From positions 1-14,527 of the forward strand of contig JAKBQK010000343.1 of NCBI GenBank assembly GCA_021835265.1: DNA of 14,527 nucleotides, written 5' to 3'. The stretch is from Thermoplasmata archaeon. GTDB lineage: Archaea > Thermoplasmatota > Thermoplasmata > Thermoplasmatales > Thermoplasmataceae. The position numbers and the translations under genes were made by a program. Below the pieces are notes generated by a model. It did no database searches, was not told the DNA's origin, and worked only from the letters and a program-made list of their open reading frames with translations. This document shows, one piece after another, positions 6,982 to 14,527 of the stretch; position 1 is the stretch's first letter; each line of letters starts with the position of its first letter.

Positions 6982-9555
6982 GTGCTGGGATTTAGAAAAA
7001 AACTCATCATAGTACTAATTTCTATTGTTGTATTTCTTATGTTAGCACCGACAATGATACCCACGGAGCCTCAGAACTATAAAAACCGATCGGTATCTCT
7101 TGATTCAGCCTCGCAAACAGATATAATTAAAAACCTACCCTCAAATGAACCAGTAAACCTATCCGGTAATTACAATTCAGAAACTTATGTTTTCACAAAT
7201 CACAGTTTGATTAATGGGTATTACTGTAACCATGGAAACGTAAGGCAACCCTATGATTCCATATATGATCCTACGAATCATCTTATTTACGTAATAAAGT
7301 TATTTTCCAGTAGTATTTGTATTGTAAATGCTTCCACAAAGAGCATTGTCAAACAGATACCTGTTAATACCCTCGCCTCTTGCATGGTATACTCTAAGAT
7401 TAATAATAGAATTTTTATTTCCAGCATCTGTAATGATTATGTTGTGGTATTGAACCCTTCCACAGACAAGGCTGTGAAAGATATACCCGTTGGCATAAAT
7501 TCATACTCCCTTGTGCTGAATCCATCAGATCAGAGACTCTATGTATTTAATGAATTTAGTAAAAATATATCAGTTATTAATACAACAGATTGCAGGAGCG
7601 TTAGTTCGATACGCACTAAATATGGCACAACAGAGGGATATGTAAGTGAAAATAATGAATATTTGTTCGCGATTACAAATGAAAGTGAGAGCCTCTGTGT
7701 AATAAATATTAGCTCTCAAAAAATTGTAAAAATCATCAATACAGGAGCAATAATAAGTGGAATTACCTGCGATACTAACACCGGGAAACTATATATATCC
7801 TCGGCTGCAGGACCGGATATACTTTGTATTGATAGGAATACTTTAATTTCGGGTAATGAGATTCAAACGCCACTCGATGGAAAACTGTTCTTTTGTAGCC
7901 TTAACAACAGAATATACCTCTCTGATTCTATATCGAGCACATTTTCCTATCTTAACCTAAGTACAATGACCATGGGAAATATGTATAATGCCTCATCTTT
8001 TCCAGTATCGTTTACCCTCATTCCTTCATATAATATCATTTTCATTGATGAATTTGTTTCATGTAGTCTTTCTTTTATGAACTTTTCTACTTTTTCCATA
8101 ATAAAGACTATCAATACGACCTATTCACCATATTCAGCAATTTACTGTGAAATAAATGGATACATATATATTACTCAGGAATTCAGGAATGATATTCTAA
8201 TTTTAAATCCCAGTAATTTTAACATAGTATCAATAATTCCAGTCCAGTTATCGCCAAAATTAATTAGAGTTAATCCCTTTGATAGAAAAATATATGTTAT
8301 TAATTCTATCTCAGACACTATTTCCGTTATATCACCCATAACGAACAAAATTCTTTATAATGTTAGAGTGGGTAATGATCCTACAGATATAGCTTTTAAC
8401 CCGTTTAATGGAACTGCTTATGTTTCTAATTATTTATCTGGGAATATCTCTGTTATAAAGGCTAACTCAGGTGTTGTAGATTATCAATATCTTACAGGAG
8501 AAGGAGCAACATCCCTATCATATGATTCTAAAACTGGCGAATTGTTCATAGCAAATAAACAGGAAAATGAGGTTTATGTAATTCCAACTACTAAGACCAA
8601 TACCAGCACAGGAAATATATTGATTAATGAACCGTATTACGTGCTTTACTGCGAAGCAAATGGACTGGTGTATATATCTAACAGGTCTCATTCACTTACT
8701 ATTTTCAATCCTTCTAGCAGTAAATTAACTGAGATAAATACACCAAATTTACTGGGGGGGATGCTGTTTAATAATCCTTCAAAAGGTGAAGTTTACTATA
8801 TGACATATAACGGAGAAATACTTATTTTTCAGAGTGGCAGTAAAGCTCCTGCCTATTACATTAAATCAACTTCTAATTTTGAATGCATTGCATTTTCTAT
8901 CAACAGTAAGGAGATTTTGTTTACTGATCCTTCTCAGGGTACAATATCAATTCTCCAACTCAAATCAGAATATCCCCTAAGATTAACAGAAACTGGGTTA
9001 TATAAGGGAACAATATGGTTCTTTAACCTCACCACATCAATTCATTCGGGTCCAATATCAAACCCAACATACCTTTTGTGTGTTCCAGAAGGTTCATATT
9101 CTTATACTGCTCAATCATCAAATAAGGTTTACAATTCCTCAATAGAAGGCAATGTTAACATCAGTGAATCTGGAGCTAACTTAAGTGTGAAGTTTAAGAA
9201 AGTGTTTAATATAGTCATATTTGAAAGAGTTGGAAATTTGACTCTGAATTCGTGGAGCATTTGCACAAATAATATATCTAAAAGGTCTGAAGGAAATATT
9301 ATAGAGATGCAACTTCCAAATGGCAGTTATTTTGCTTCTGTAGAAATTAACTCTTCATCTGGTTCAATTAGATTCCCCTTAGAATTTTTCGTACACGGAA
9401 CACAACATTATATCTATGTAAAAGAACCGTCTGTAAATAATGGTATTTACTACTTTCCAAAAATAGTCATTGGTTCAGTCTTCCTTTTTATTTCACTGCT
9501 TCTTTTGCTGTTAATATACTTAGTGATGGAAAGAAGATCAAGGAATAAACTCTAA
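6982..9555 (+). CDS. Membrane-anchored surface protein with 14 YVTN-type beta-propeller repeats
   Basis: This 857-residue protein should sit on the outside of the cell. A basic N-terminus and hydrophobic stretch (residues 5-24) act as signal or anchor. Residues 90-663 form 14 consecutive repeats of about 41 residues, each with the pattern x-NP-x-x-x-x-x-YVxN-x-x-S-x-x-ISVI typical of YVTN/YncE-like propellers. Residues 664-740 and 741-815 are two copies of a ~79-residue module (ETGLxxGTxW ... xPxGSYxY). A C-terminal membrane helix (824-848) ends in a basic tail (ERRSRNKL), which points to a cytoplasmic C-terminus. There are many N-x-S/T glycosylation sites and 15 cysteines. The GTG start is chosen because no in-frame ATG occurs before the middle of the signal helix and a TATA box lies 26 bp upstream. 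Its specific role (adhesion, envelope structure or ligand binding) cannot be told. It shares both domain types with the next gene. Confidence 0.8.
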   Translation: MLGFRKKLIIVLISIVVFLMLAPTMIPTEPQNYKNRSVSLDSASQTDIIKNLPSNEPVNLSGNYNSETYVFTNHSLINGYYCNHGNVRQPYDSIYDPTNHLIYVIKLFSSSICIVNASTKSIVKQIPVNTLASCMVYSKINNRIFISSICNDYVVVLNPSTDKAVKDIPVGINSYSLVLNPSDQRLYVFNEFSKNISVINTTDCRSVSSIRTKYGTTEGYVSENNEYLFAITNESESLCVINISSQKIVKIINTGAIISGITCDTNTGKLYISSAAGPDILCIDRNTLISGNEIQTPLDGKLFFCSLNNRIYLSDSISSTFSYLNLSTMTMGNMYNASSFPVSFTLIPSYNIIFIDEFVSCSLSFMNFSTFSIIKTINTTYSPYSAIYCEINGYIYITQEFRNDILILNPSNFNIVSIIPVQLSPKLIRVNPFDRKIYVINSISDTISVISPITNKILYNVRVGNDPTDIAFNPFNGTAYVSNYLSGNISVIKANSGVVDYQYLTGEGATSLSYDSKTGELFIANKQENEVYVIPTTKTNTSTGNILINEPYYVLYCEANGLVYISNRSHSLTIFNPSSSKLTEINTPNLLGGMLFNNPSKGEVYYMTYNGEILIFQSGSKAPAYYIKSTSNFECIAFSINSKEILFTDPSQGTISILQLKSEYPLRLTETGLYKGTIWFFNLTTSIHSGPISNPTYLLCVPEGSYSYTAQSSNKVYNSSIEGNVNISESGANLSVKFKKVFNIVIFERVGNLTLNSWSICTNNISKRSEGNIIEMQLPNGSYFASVEINSSSGSIRFPLEFFVHGTQHYIYVKEPSVNNGIYYFPKIVIGSVFLFISLLLLLLIYLVMERRSRNKL
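7249..8970 (+). repeat. Fourteen tandem ~41-residue propeller repeats (protein level)
   Basis: Repeat units begin near residues 90, 132, 174, 216, 258, 299, 341, 383, 425, 467, 509, 551, 591 and 633. Units 8 to 10 are closest to the YVTN consensus, with forms such as RKIYVINSISDTISVI and GTAYVSNYLSGNISVI. The units have diverged at DNA level, so they are an old duplication. Fourteen blades would most simply fold as two seven-bladed propellers. Confidence 0.7.
8754..8760 (+). repeat. Seven-G homopolymer inside the propeller gene
   Basis: The only run of seven G seen in this AT-rich window; it encodes G592-G593 at the join between repeats 12 and 13. The frame is intact on both sides. Gain or loss of one G would truncate the protein before its membrane anchor. 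Confidence 0.6.
8971..9426 (+). repeat. Two ~79-residue GLP/NGTY-type modules (protein level)
   Basis: Each module opens with a beta strand running into ExxG-(L/N) and a tryptophan six or seven residues later (G672 to W679, G751 to W758), and closes with PxGSY (residues 702-706 and 779-783). The spacing from G672 to G751 is 79 residues. The same module occurs at least four times in the next gene. I do not know a published name for it. Confidence 0.65.
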
Positions 9556-9780
9556 AATAATTGGATATTCCAAAATTAATAACCTATGATTTTCAATGTC
9601 TTATGGTCTTATGTAAAGCTTATGCGAAACCGTAGACTTTCTTTAATTCAAGTTTAATTAGTCTGAAATTAAAAATGCTCAATAGCTACCATAGCTGATG
9701 AATCAATTCATAATTCTAATTACTCTTAGGGAATAATTGGGAAAGTTTATTATCAGTCTTTTCACTATTAAAACCGGGTT
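9556..9780. other. Intergenic region before the S53 gene
   Basis: These 225 bases are AT-rich and contain no open frame longer than a few codons in the plus direction, no tRNA-like fold and no clear repeat. The only supported element is the promoter near its right end. Confidence 0.6.
9741..9753 (+). promoter_or_regulatory. Promoter of the S53 surface peptidase gene
   Basis: gaaag followed by tttattat resembles a purine-rich BRE plus TATA box, centred about 31 bp before the ATG at 9781. The predicted RNA start is near 9775, so the leader would be only a few bases. Confidence 0.5.
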
Positions 9781-12700
9781 ATGTCTATATCAATGGAGAG
9801 AAAAAAATTGGCTATTTCACTTGGAATAGTAATTCTTATGATTTTTTCCTCATTTACAGTATTATCAGCTAATCAGAGCGCCAGCATGAACAGTACCGCC
9901 CATACCAATTTCACGGAAAATGAGAGAAAGATTCTTTGCAGCGAACTGGGACCCAGAACCGAATTGCCTTACAGAGTAAGTCCCGGTAAAAACATATCTG
10001 GAAGGTATTATGAAGGTGAAATGAATGTAATGATTACATTCAAACTGCGGAATGAAAGTAGACTGGAAGGCTATCTAACGGATCTTTCTAATCCTTCCAG
10101 TAGTCTTTATCACCACTATATCACAAGAAGCCAGTTTACACAAAACTTCTCTGTTCCTGAGAAGCTATATAATCTGGTTGCAGATTATTTTTTAACCTTT
10201 AGGAACGCAACAGTAAGAAAATATTCTGATAGAATTTCTCTTATGTTAAATGCCCCTTCTAATACAATCGAGAATATATTTAAAACAGAAATACTGGAAA
10301 ATAAGAGTGACAATGGGATCAATTATTTTGCAGTTGAAACACCTTCTCTTCCGCGTTTAATTGAAGCCCAGATTTCTCAGATATCAGGATTAAACAATAC
10401 ACCAGTAGCCCAGATAGCTTCACTCAGTCATGAGTTAATCGGCACAGGTTCTTCCAGTTCAACAAACTATTTGAACGGCTATCCTGCCCCAATTGTGTCC
10501 TCTGGAGTGCAGTACCTCTATGGAGCTGATCTTCAGGTTGCATACTGTACAGATCCTCTCTACAACGTAACATATCCTACCAACACAGTGGTTGCCACCA
10601 TATTATGGGCGGGAAACACCAGTACAGGACAGCATGTTGGGCCTTTCAACCCCTCCAATATTTATGATTATTACAATACTACTATTCCATCTGGTGAGCC
10701 TCATTCCATATTACACGGTGTGCCCATAGGAGGAGCGCTTTATCCTGGAAAATCGGCGAACGATGATACTTCAGGAGTTACGCTTGAAAATACACTGGAT
10801 CTTGAGATGATCGGTAGCCTGGCCCCTGGGTCTAACATCTACAACGTTTACGGTCCATCACCAACTGAAGCCTGCCTGAACGCTGCCTTTGCATACATTC
10901 TGAATCCAAATTCCACTGAAAAAGGTCTGAATAATGTTTCCGTTATTTCAAACTCATGGGGTACTCCTGAATTTAATGATACTGCATGGTTTGAATACCT
11001 TCAGGAGGCACAGGCAAGGGGAATCACAGTTCTTGCAAGCAGTGGTGACTCGGGGGATAATTCTGCAAGCTCAGAATACAGTGCTAATTCTAACTATACC
11101 AGCGATTTCCTAAACTTCCCAGCCTCAATGGCATATAACAGCTTCGGGATTACATCTGTAGGTGGTACAACACTAACGCTGACTGGAAATCTGCATATAA
11201 AGAGTCAGTCAGCCTGGTATGAGTACGAAAAATTGCTCACTATTCCTGTTGATCCAATCGGGAGCGTCGGAGGAATAAGTCAGGTTTTCAGTGAAACAAG
11301 TTGGCAGAGAGATAGTGAGGCAAACGATGTAATAAAAGGTGCAGGACTAGGTGTACCAGATATCGCTTCGATGGCGAACAACACTCTAATGTGTGTTACA
11401 GTAAATGGAGCTCAATCTATTTGTTCTGTTGCAGGAACAAGTGTGGCATCACCAACTGAAGCGGGAATAGTAGCTGATATCAATGCAGTTCTGAATCATT
11501 ACGGTGAGAAAAACCTTGGATATATCAATCCAGAAATATATAAGGTTGCAAACCTGGAATTTTTTGGGAATTCCAGTATAAAGAATGTATCTTACTCAAC
11601 CAACAGTGTCAATCAGATTTTCCTTCCTCTTGAACCTTTTTATAACGTCCATTCCGGAGGCAATGCACTTTACAGGGCAGCATATGGATATAATTTAGTA
11701 ACAGGTTGGGGCTCCATCAACGCGTATAATTTCACGGAATTCCTGCTTGATCAGAACTTCAAGAATAACCCTGTGGCTATTTCGGGAGTTGAAAATATGA
11801 TTAATATTTCATCCCTTAACTTCATTGATGAAGGGAATGGAAGATCCGTTGATATTGAACAACAGTACATAGTTTCTGATCAACTGGGCGAACCCATATA
11901 CAATGTACATGGAATATTGAATCTTACACTGGATTCAAATTCCCAGTGGAGTGGATATATTCTCGTTGAAGCACAGTACACCTCATTTCAATCTAGGAAT
12001 TTAATAAAGAACTACGAGTTTTCAGATAAACTAAAGCTTGGCCTGACATCATTCCCTTCACACCTTGAAATGAAGTCCATCCTGAATTCCACTGGAGATA
12101 TGTTCGGTACATCCCTAATCTTCGGAATTAATGGAAGCTTTTTAAAAATACCCATGCCTGGTGGCGCATATATAATTGGATCTGAGAATTATAGTTACAT
12201 TGACCCCTACTCATCGATCACATTCCCAGAACCACCCATAGTTTCATCAGGAGGAGCACTAGATCCAGAATTCGGCATAACTTCAGATTCATCCGGAATC
12301 ACTTCGGTATTTTCTATTAAATCAGATGCAAACACATCCTTTCTCCTTCTTCCATTCGGCCGTAATGTATTTGTTAAGAGCAACACGCATATTCTAGCTA
12401 AAAAAAGTAATCTTTTGGGTGGGACAGTAAATAATATTGACTGGGAAAGAACGGGAAAAGATCAATGGTTCGTCACCTACGTTAACGGTTCAAGCGATTA
12501 CGGTATTACGGCATCCCTTGAATCATATGAAGTTGATTTCGTGGAGAGCGGTCTACCCATAGACCAGAAGTGGTCATTAGATGTTGGGAATAGATCTTTT
12601 CATACAGATAGAAATTTTATTAAAGTATCCCTTATAAATGGTACATATACAGCGTCTCCTTTAACAATCGGTGATCAAACAGGATCCCCGGAAAATTATT

Positions 12701-14527
12701 CCTTCACTGTGTACGGGAAATCAATTTATTCTCTACCAATAGAGTATGAAACAAATACTAATGAAACTCTGCTTAGAGAAATCTATACTTCAATACCATC
12801 ACTAAAATCATACGTAAAGGGAAATTCAATTAACAATCTCAATTTAAGCCAAACTAATCAGGATACTGGAACTGACACAGCGGCCATTGATAATTCCCTT
12901 GGCAGGATGTATACGATTGATTTTAGAACCGGGACAATGAGTATTCTCAATCTCACTACTGATGTTTATTATAACAATGTGCAACTTGGCAAGACTTCTG
13001 AACCTTATGACATTATTTATGATGACTACACTGATCAAATCTATATATTCAGCATGAAAACTGGCAATATCACATTTATAAATCCATCAACTATGAGTAT
13101 TATATATAATGTTACTGTAGCATCACTTGAGGGAAAAATGGCATTGATGGAAGTCATGCCTGGAACCAGTCATTTTCTCATTTTCAGTAACCAGTCAGGA
13201 TTCTATGAAATCAACAGCTCATCCGGTACAGTAAGAGATATCTTCAATGTAGAGAATTTTGATGAGTATTCTCCATATTACGCATATTCCTTAGGGAATA
13301 TATATACAGTAGACACAAATTCAAACAGTGTTGTTAAGCTAAATATTTCAACGGGCCATATATCTAACTACTCTTTGCCTGGAGATATTAAGCCTCTATC
13401 CATATTCAACTCTGGTTTGAATTCGATACTTTTCATATCAGGAGTTGCAGGGAAAAATTATCAGTTGATTTCCTTTAACATGTCTGATAATTCATTCAAG
13501 ATTGGTCCCTATTTATCTGGATCGGCAATTCATGCAACCTTTGACCCCTTAAACGGACTTGATTATATAGATACCTCCGGGACCACAGGTAGAATCTGGA
13601 TTCTGAACCCGGTCAATCTAAGTCTAACAGGGAGTGCTTCTTACATCGTACCGGATTCTAGTGGCATGTTTCCTGGAATTACTGCATTTGAACAGAAAAA
13701 TCAGTATATATATGCAGTTAACCCTTTGACTTCCTCAGTGTGTATATACAATGTTCAGCACTATTATAAAATAACTTTCAGACAAATTGGTTTGCCATCT
13801 ATTTCAGAGTGGTTCCTTAACTTAAGTAAAAAGACATCTGGACCTCTCAGTACGAGAGAATATTTAATGAATCTGCCAAATGGAACATATATCTACTCCG
13901 GTTACAGTAATAACGTTAACTACATTCTTTTTCCCTATGAAAGCAAATTGATTGTGGAAGGAGGGCCGGAAATCACCAATCTATCCTTTGAATTTTCATA
14001 TTTAGTCACATATAAAGAAACGGGGTTGCCCTCTGGACTTCCATGGTATGTAAATGTTTCAGACCTCAGGCCATCAGGTGGAATATCTGGAAATAGCTTC
14101 ATAATAAGGATGCCAAATGGAACACATAAATATGGTGTGGCCAGTTCAAATAAGATTTACGCTCCGTATTACCATGAGAACAGTATAACAGTTAGTGGAC
14201 ATCCAAAAAATGTTACCATAGGTTTCTACCTCGTAACATTTAATATATCTTTCATACAGAATGGTCTGTCAACTGGCACGACTTGGGAAGTTACAGATGA
14301 TGGATATAAAACAATTGCATCTACTACTTCTCATATTATTTTCAGTCTTCCTAATGGAACATATAGATTTAACTTACCGAATTTACAGTATTACTACAAT
14401 GTTATAGGGAATATGTCCGTTAAAATTAATGGAAAAAATCTGACAGAGGAAATAAGTTATTTTCATTTTGCGTATATATCAGGTAATTTACTGCCACCCA
14501 ATGCAATCTTAACAATTAATGGGAAGG
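9781..14527 (+). CDS. Secreted sedolisin (S53) peptidase with propeller and repeat modules, 3'-truncated by window edge
   Basis: At least 1,582 residues with no stop before the window ends. S53 enzymes are pepstatin-insensitive acid serine endopeptidases. Order: signal peptide (about 1-30); pro-kumamolisin-type activation domain (about 55-190, with SLYHHYITRSQF); catalytic domain (about 230-655); a beta-rich linker; one ~79-residue module (about 916-990); a seven-blade propeller (about 1033-1327); three more modules (1328-1560); then ISGNLLPPNAILTING, which resembles the start of a carboxypeptidase-regulatory-like fold. The catalytic set is complete: E336 and D340 in ENTLD, oxyanion D423 in SSGDSG, and S554 in AGTSVASP. 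The two aspartates expected at the calcium site appear as N622 and N638. N-x-S/T sites are frequent, 23 by my count in the first 800 residues. Upstream lies a surface protein with the same modules. The ATG at 9781 fits the promoter; Met5 is an alternative. Whether a C-terminal anchor exists is not visible. Confidence 0.88.
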   Translation, partial: MSISMERKKLAISLGIVILMIFSSFTVLSANQSASMNSTAHTNFTENERKILCSELGPRTELPYRVSPGKNISGRYYEGEMNVMITFKLRNESRLEGYLTDLSNPSSSLYHHYITRSQFTQNFSVPEKLYNLVADYFLTFRNATVRKYSDRISLMLNAPSNTIENIFKTEILENKSDNGINYFAVETPSLPRLIEAQISQISGLNNTPVAQIASLSHELIGTGSSSSTNYLNGYPAPIVSSGVQYLYGADLQVAYCTDPLYNVTYPTNTVVATILWAGNTSTGQHVGPFNPSNIYDYYNTTIPSGEPHSILHGVPIGGALYPGKSANDDTSGVTLENTLDLEMIGSLAPGSNIYNVYGPSPTEACLNAAFAYILNPNSTEKGLNNVSVISNSWGTPEFNDTAWFEYLQEAQARGITVLASSGDSGDNSASSEYSANSNYTSDFLNFPASMAYNSFGITSVGGTTLTLTGNLHIKSQSAWYEYEKLLTIPVDPIGSVGGISQVFSETSWQRDSEANDVIKGAGLGVPDIASMANNTLMCVTVNGAQSICSVAGTSVASPTEAGIVADINAVLNHYGEKNLGYINPEIYKVANLEFFGNSSIKNVSYSTNSVNQIFLPLEPFYNVHSGGNALYRAAYGYNLVTGWGSINAYNFTEFLLDQNFKNNPVAISGVENMINISSLNFIDEGNGRSVDIEQQYIVSDQLGEPIYNVHGILNLTLDSNSQWSGYILVEAQYTSFQSRNLIKNYEFSDKLKLGLTSFPSHLEMKSILNSTGDMFGTSLIFGINGSFLKIPMPGGAYIIGSENYSYIDPYSSITFPEPPIVSSGGALDPEFGITSDSSGITSVFSIKSDANTSFLLLPFGRNVFVKSNTHILAKKSNLLGGTVNNIDWERTGKDQWFVTYVNGSSDYGITASLESYEVDFVESGLPIDQKWSLDVGNRSFHTDRNFIKVSLINGTYTASPLTIGDQTGSPENYSFTVYGKSIYSLPIEYETNTNETLLREIYTSIPSLKSYVKGNSINNLNLSQTNQDTGTDTAAIDNSLGRMYTIDFRTGTMSILNLTTDVYYNNVQLGKTSEPYDIIYDDYTDQIYIFSMKTGNITFINPSTMSIIYNVTVASLEGKMALMEVMPGTSHFLIFSNQSGFYEINSSSGTVRDIFNVENFDEYSPYYAYSLGNIYTVDTNSNSVVKLNISTGHISNYSLPGDIKPLSIFNSGLNSILFISGVAGKNYQLISFNMSDNSFKIGPYLSGSAIHATFDPLNGLDYIDTSGTTGRIWILNPVNLSLTGSASYIVPDSSGMFPGITAFEQKNQYIYAVNPLTSSVCIYNVQHYYKITFRQIGLPSISEWFLNLSKKTSGPLSTREYLMNLPNGTYIYSGYSNNVNYILFPYESKLIVEGGPEITNLSFEFSYLVTYKETGLPSGLPWYVNVSDLRPSGGISGNSFIIRMPNGTHKYGVASSNKIYAPYYHENSITVSGHPKNVTIGFYLVTFNISFIQNGLSTGTTWEVTDDGYKTIASTTSHIIFSLPNGTYRFNLPNLQYYYNVIGNMSVKINGKNLTEEISYFHFAYISGNLLPPNAILTINGK
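12877..13761 (+). repeat. Seven-unit propeller in the S53 protein (protein level)
   Basis: Seven units of about 40-47 residues begin near residues 1033, 1076, 1117, 1164, 1204, 1247 and 1296. They show forms such as DQIYIFSMKTGNITFINPST and GNIYTVDTNSNSVVKLN. They are more degenerate than the repeats in the neighbouring gene, but the count of seven matches a single complete propeller. Confidence 0.6.
13762..14460 (+). repeat. Three tandem ~79-residue GLP/NGTY modules in the S53 protein
   Basis: Modules begin near residues 1328, 1407 and 1483. Each has the glycine motif (IGLPS at 1336-1340, TGLPSG at 1414-1419, NGLSTGT at 1494-1500), a tryptophan six to seven residues after that glycine, and a PNGTY or PNGTH motif (1366, 1445, 1524). 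Glycine-to-glycine spacing is 78 and 80 residues. A further single copy (SGLP at 923-926, NGTY at 953-956) lies before the propeller, so the propeller is inserted between modules. Confidence 0.7.

Noticed and set aside
9680..9702. Repeated atagct in the intergenic region as a possible hairpin or operator
   Set aside because: The units are only six bases and do not form a convincing stem or a spaced operator.
12844..13038. A 64-codon minus-strand frame inside the S53 gene
   Set aside because: The plus frame is open without interruption from 9781 to the window end and contains the propeller repeats here.

Overview
The window looks like a chromosomal segment of a heterotrophic, thermoacidophilic archaeon of the Thermoplasmatales (Thermoplasma / Picrophilus / Ferroplasma / Cuniculiplasma group). 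Reasons: an M1 aminopeptidase closely resembling the tricorn-interacting factors F2/F3 of Thermoplasma; a short archaeal-type cytochrome P450; a secreted acid peptidase of family S53; moderately AT-rich DNA with AGA/AGG arginine and ATA isoleucine codons; and archaeal TATA boxes about 24-32 bp upstream of start codons with no Shine-Dalgarno sequence, which fits leaderless mRNAs. The genus is not determined.

Layout. (1) 3-713 (+): 3' part of an ABC-2 exporter permease whose start, and probably its ATPase, lie upstream. (2) 825-3212 (+): tricorn-factor-like M1 aminopeptidase. (3) 3209-3844 (-): HAD-family phosphatase, convergent with the aminopeptidase and overlapping it by four bases. (4) 3894-5036 (-): cytochrome P450, possibly cotranscribed with the phosphatase. 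(5) 5037-5287: divergent promoter region. (6) 5288-6838 (+): a second, unrelated ABC-2-like permease with a large external domain and no ATPase gene in the window. (7) 6982-9555 (+): a membrane-anchored surface protein with 14 YVTN-type propeller repeats followed by two copies of a ~79-residue module. (8) 9781 to beyond the window end (+): a very large secreted protein with a sedolisin (S53) peptidase, a seven-blade propeller and at least four copies of the same ~79-residue module; 1,582 codons are visible and no stop is reached.

How they may work together (inference). The left half is ordinary intracellular metabolism. The right half, 5288 to the end, encodes cell-surface and export functions. 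The S53 protein would cut proteins outside the cell at acid pH, and peptides taken up could be finished by the tricorn-type aminopeptidase. The two adjacent surface proteins share the propeller and the ~79-residue module, so they probably come from the same lineage-specific surface-protein family. I see no RNA gene, CRISPR array, insertion sequence or replication origin.
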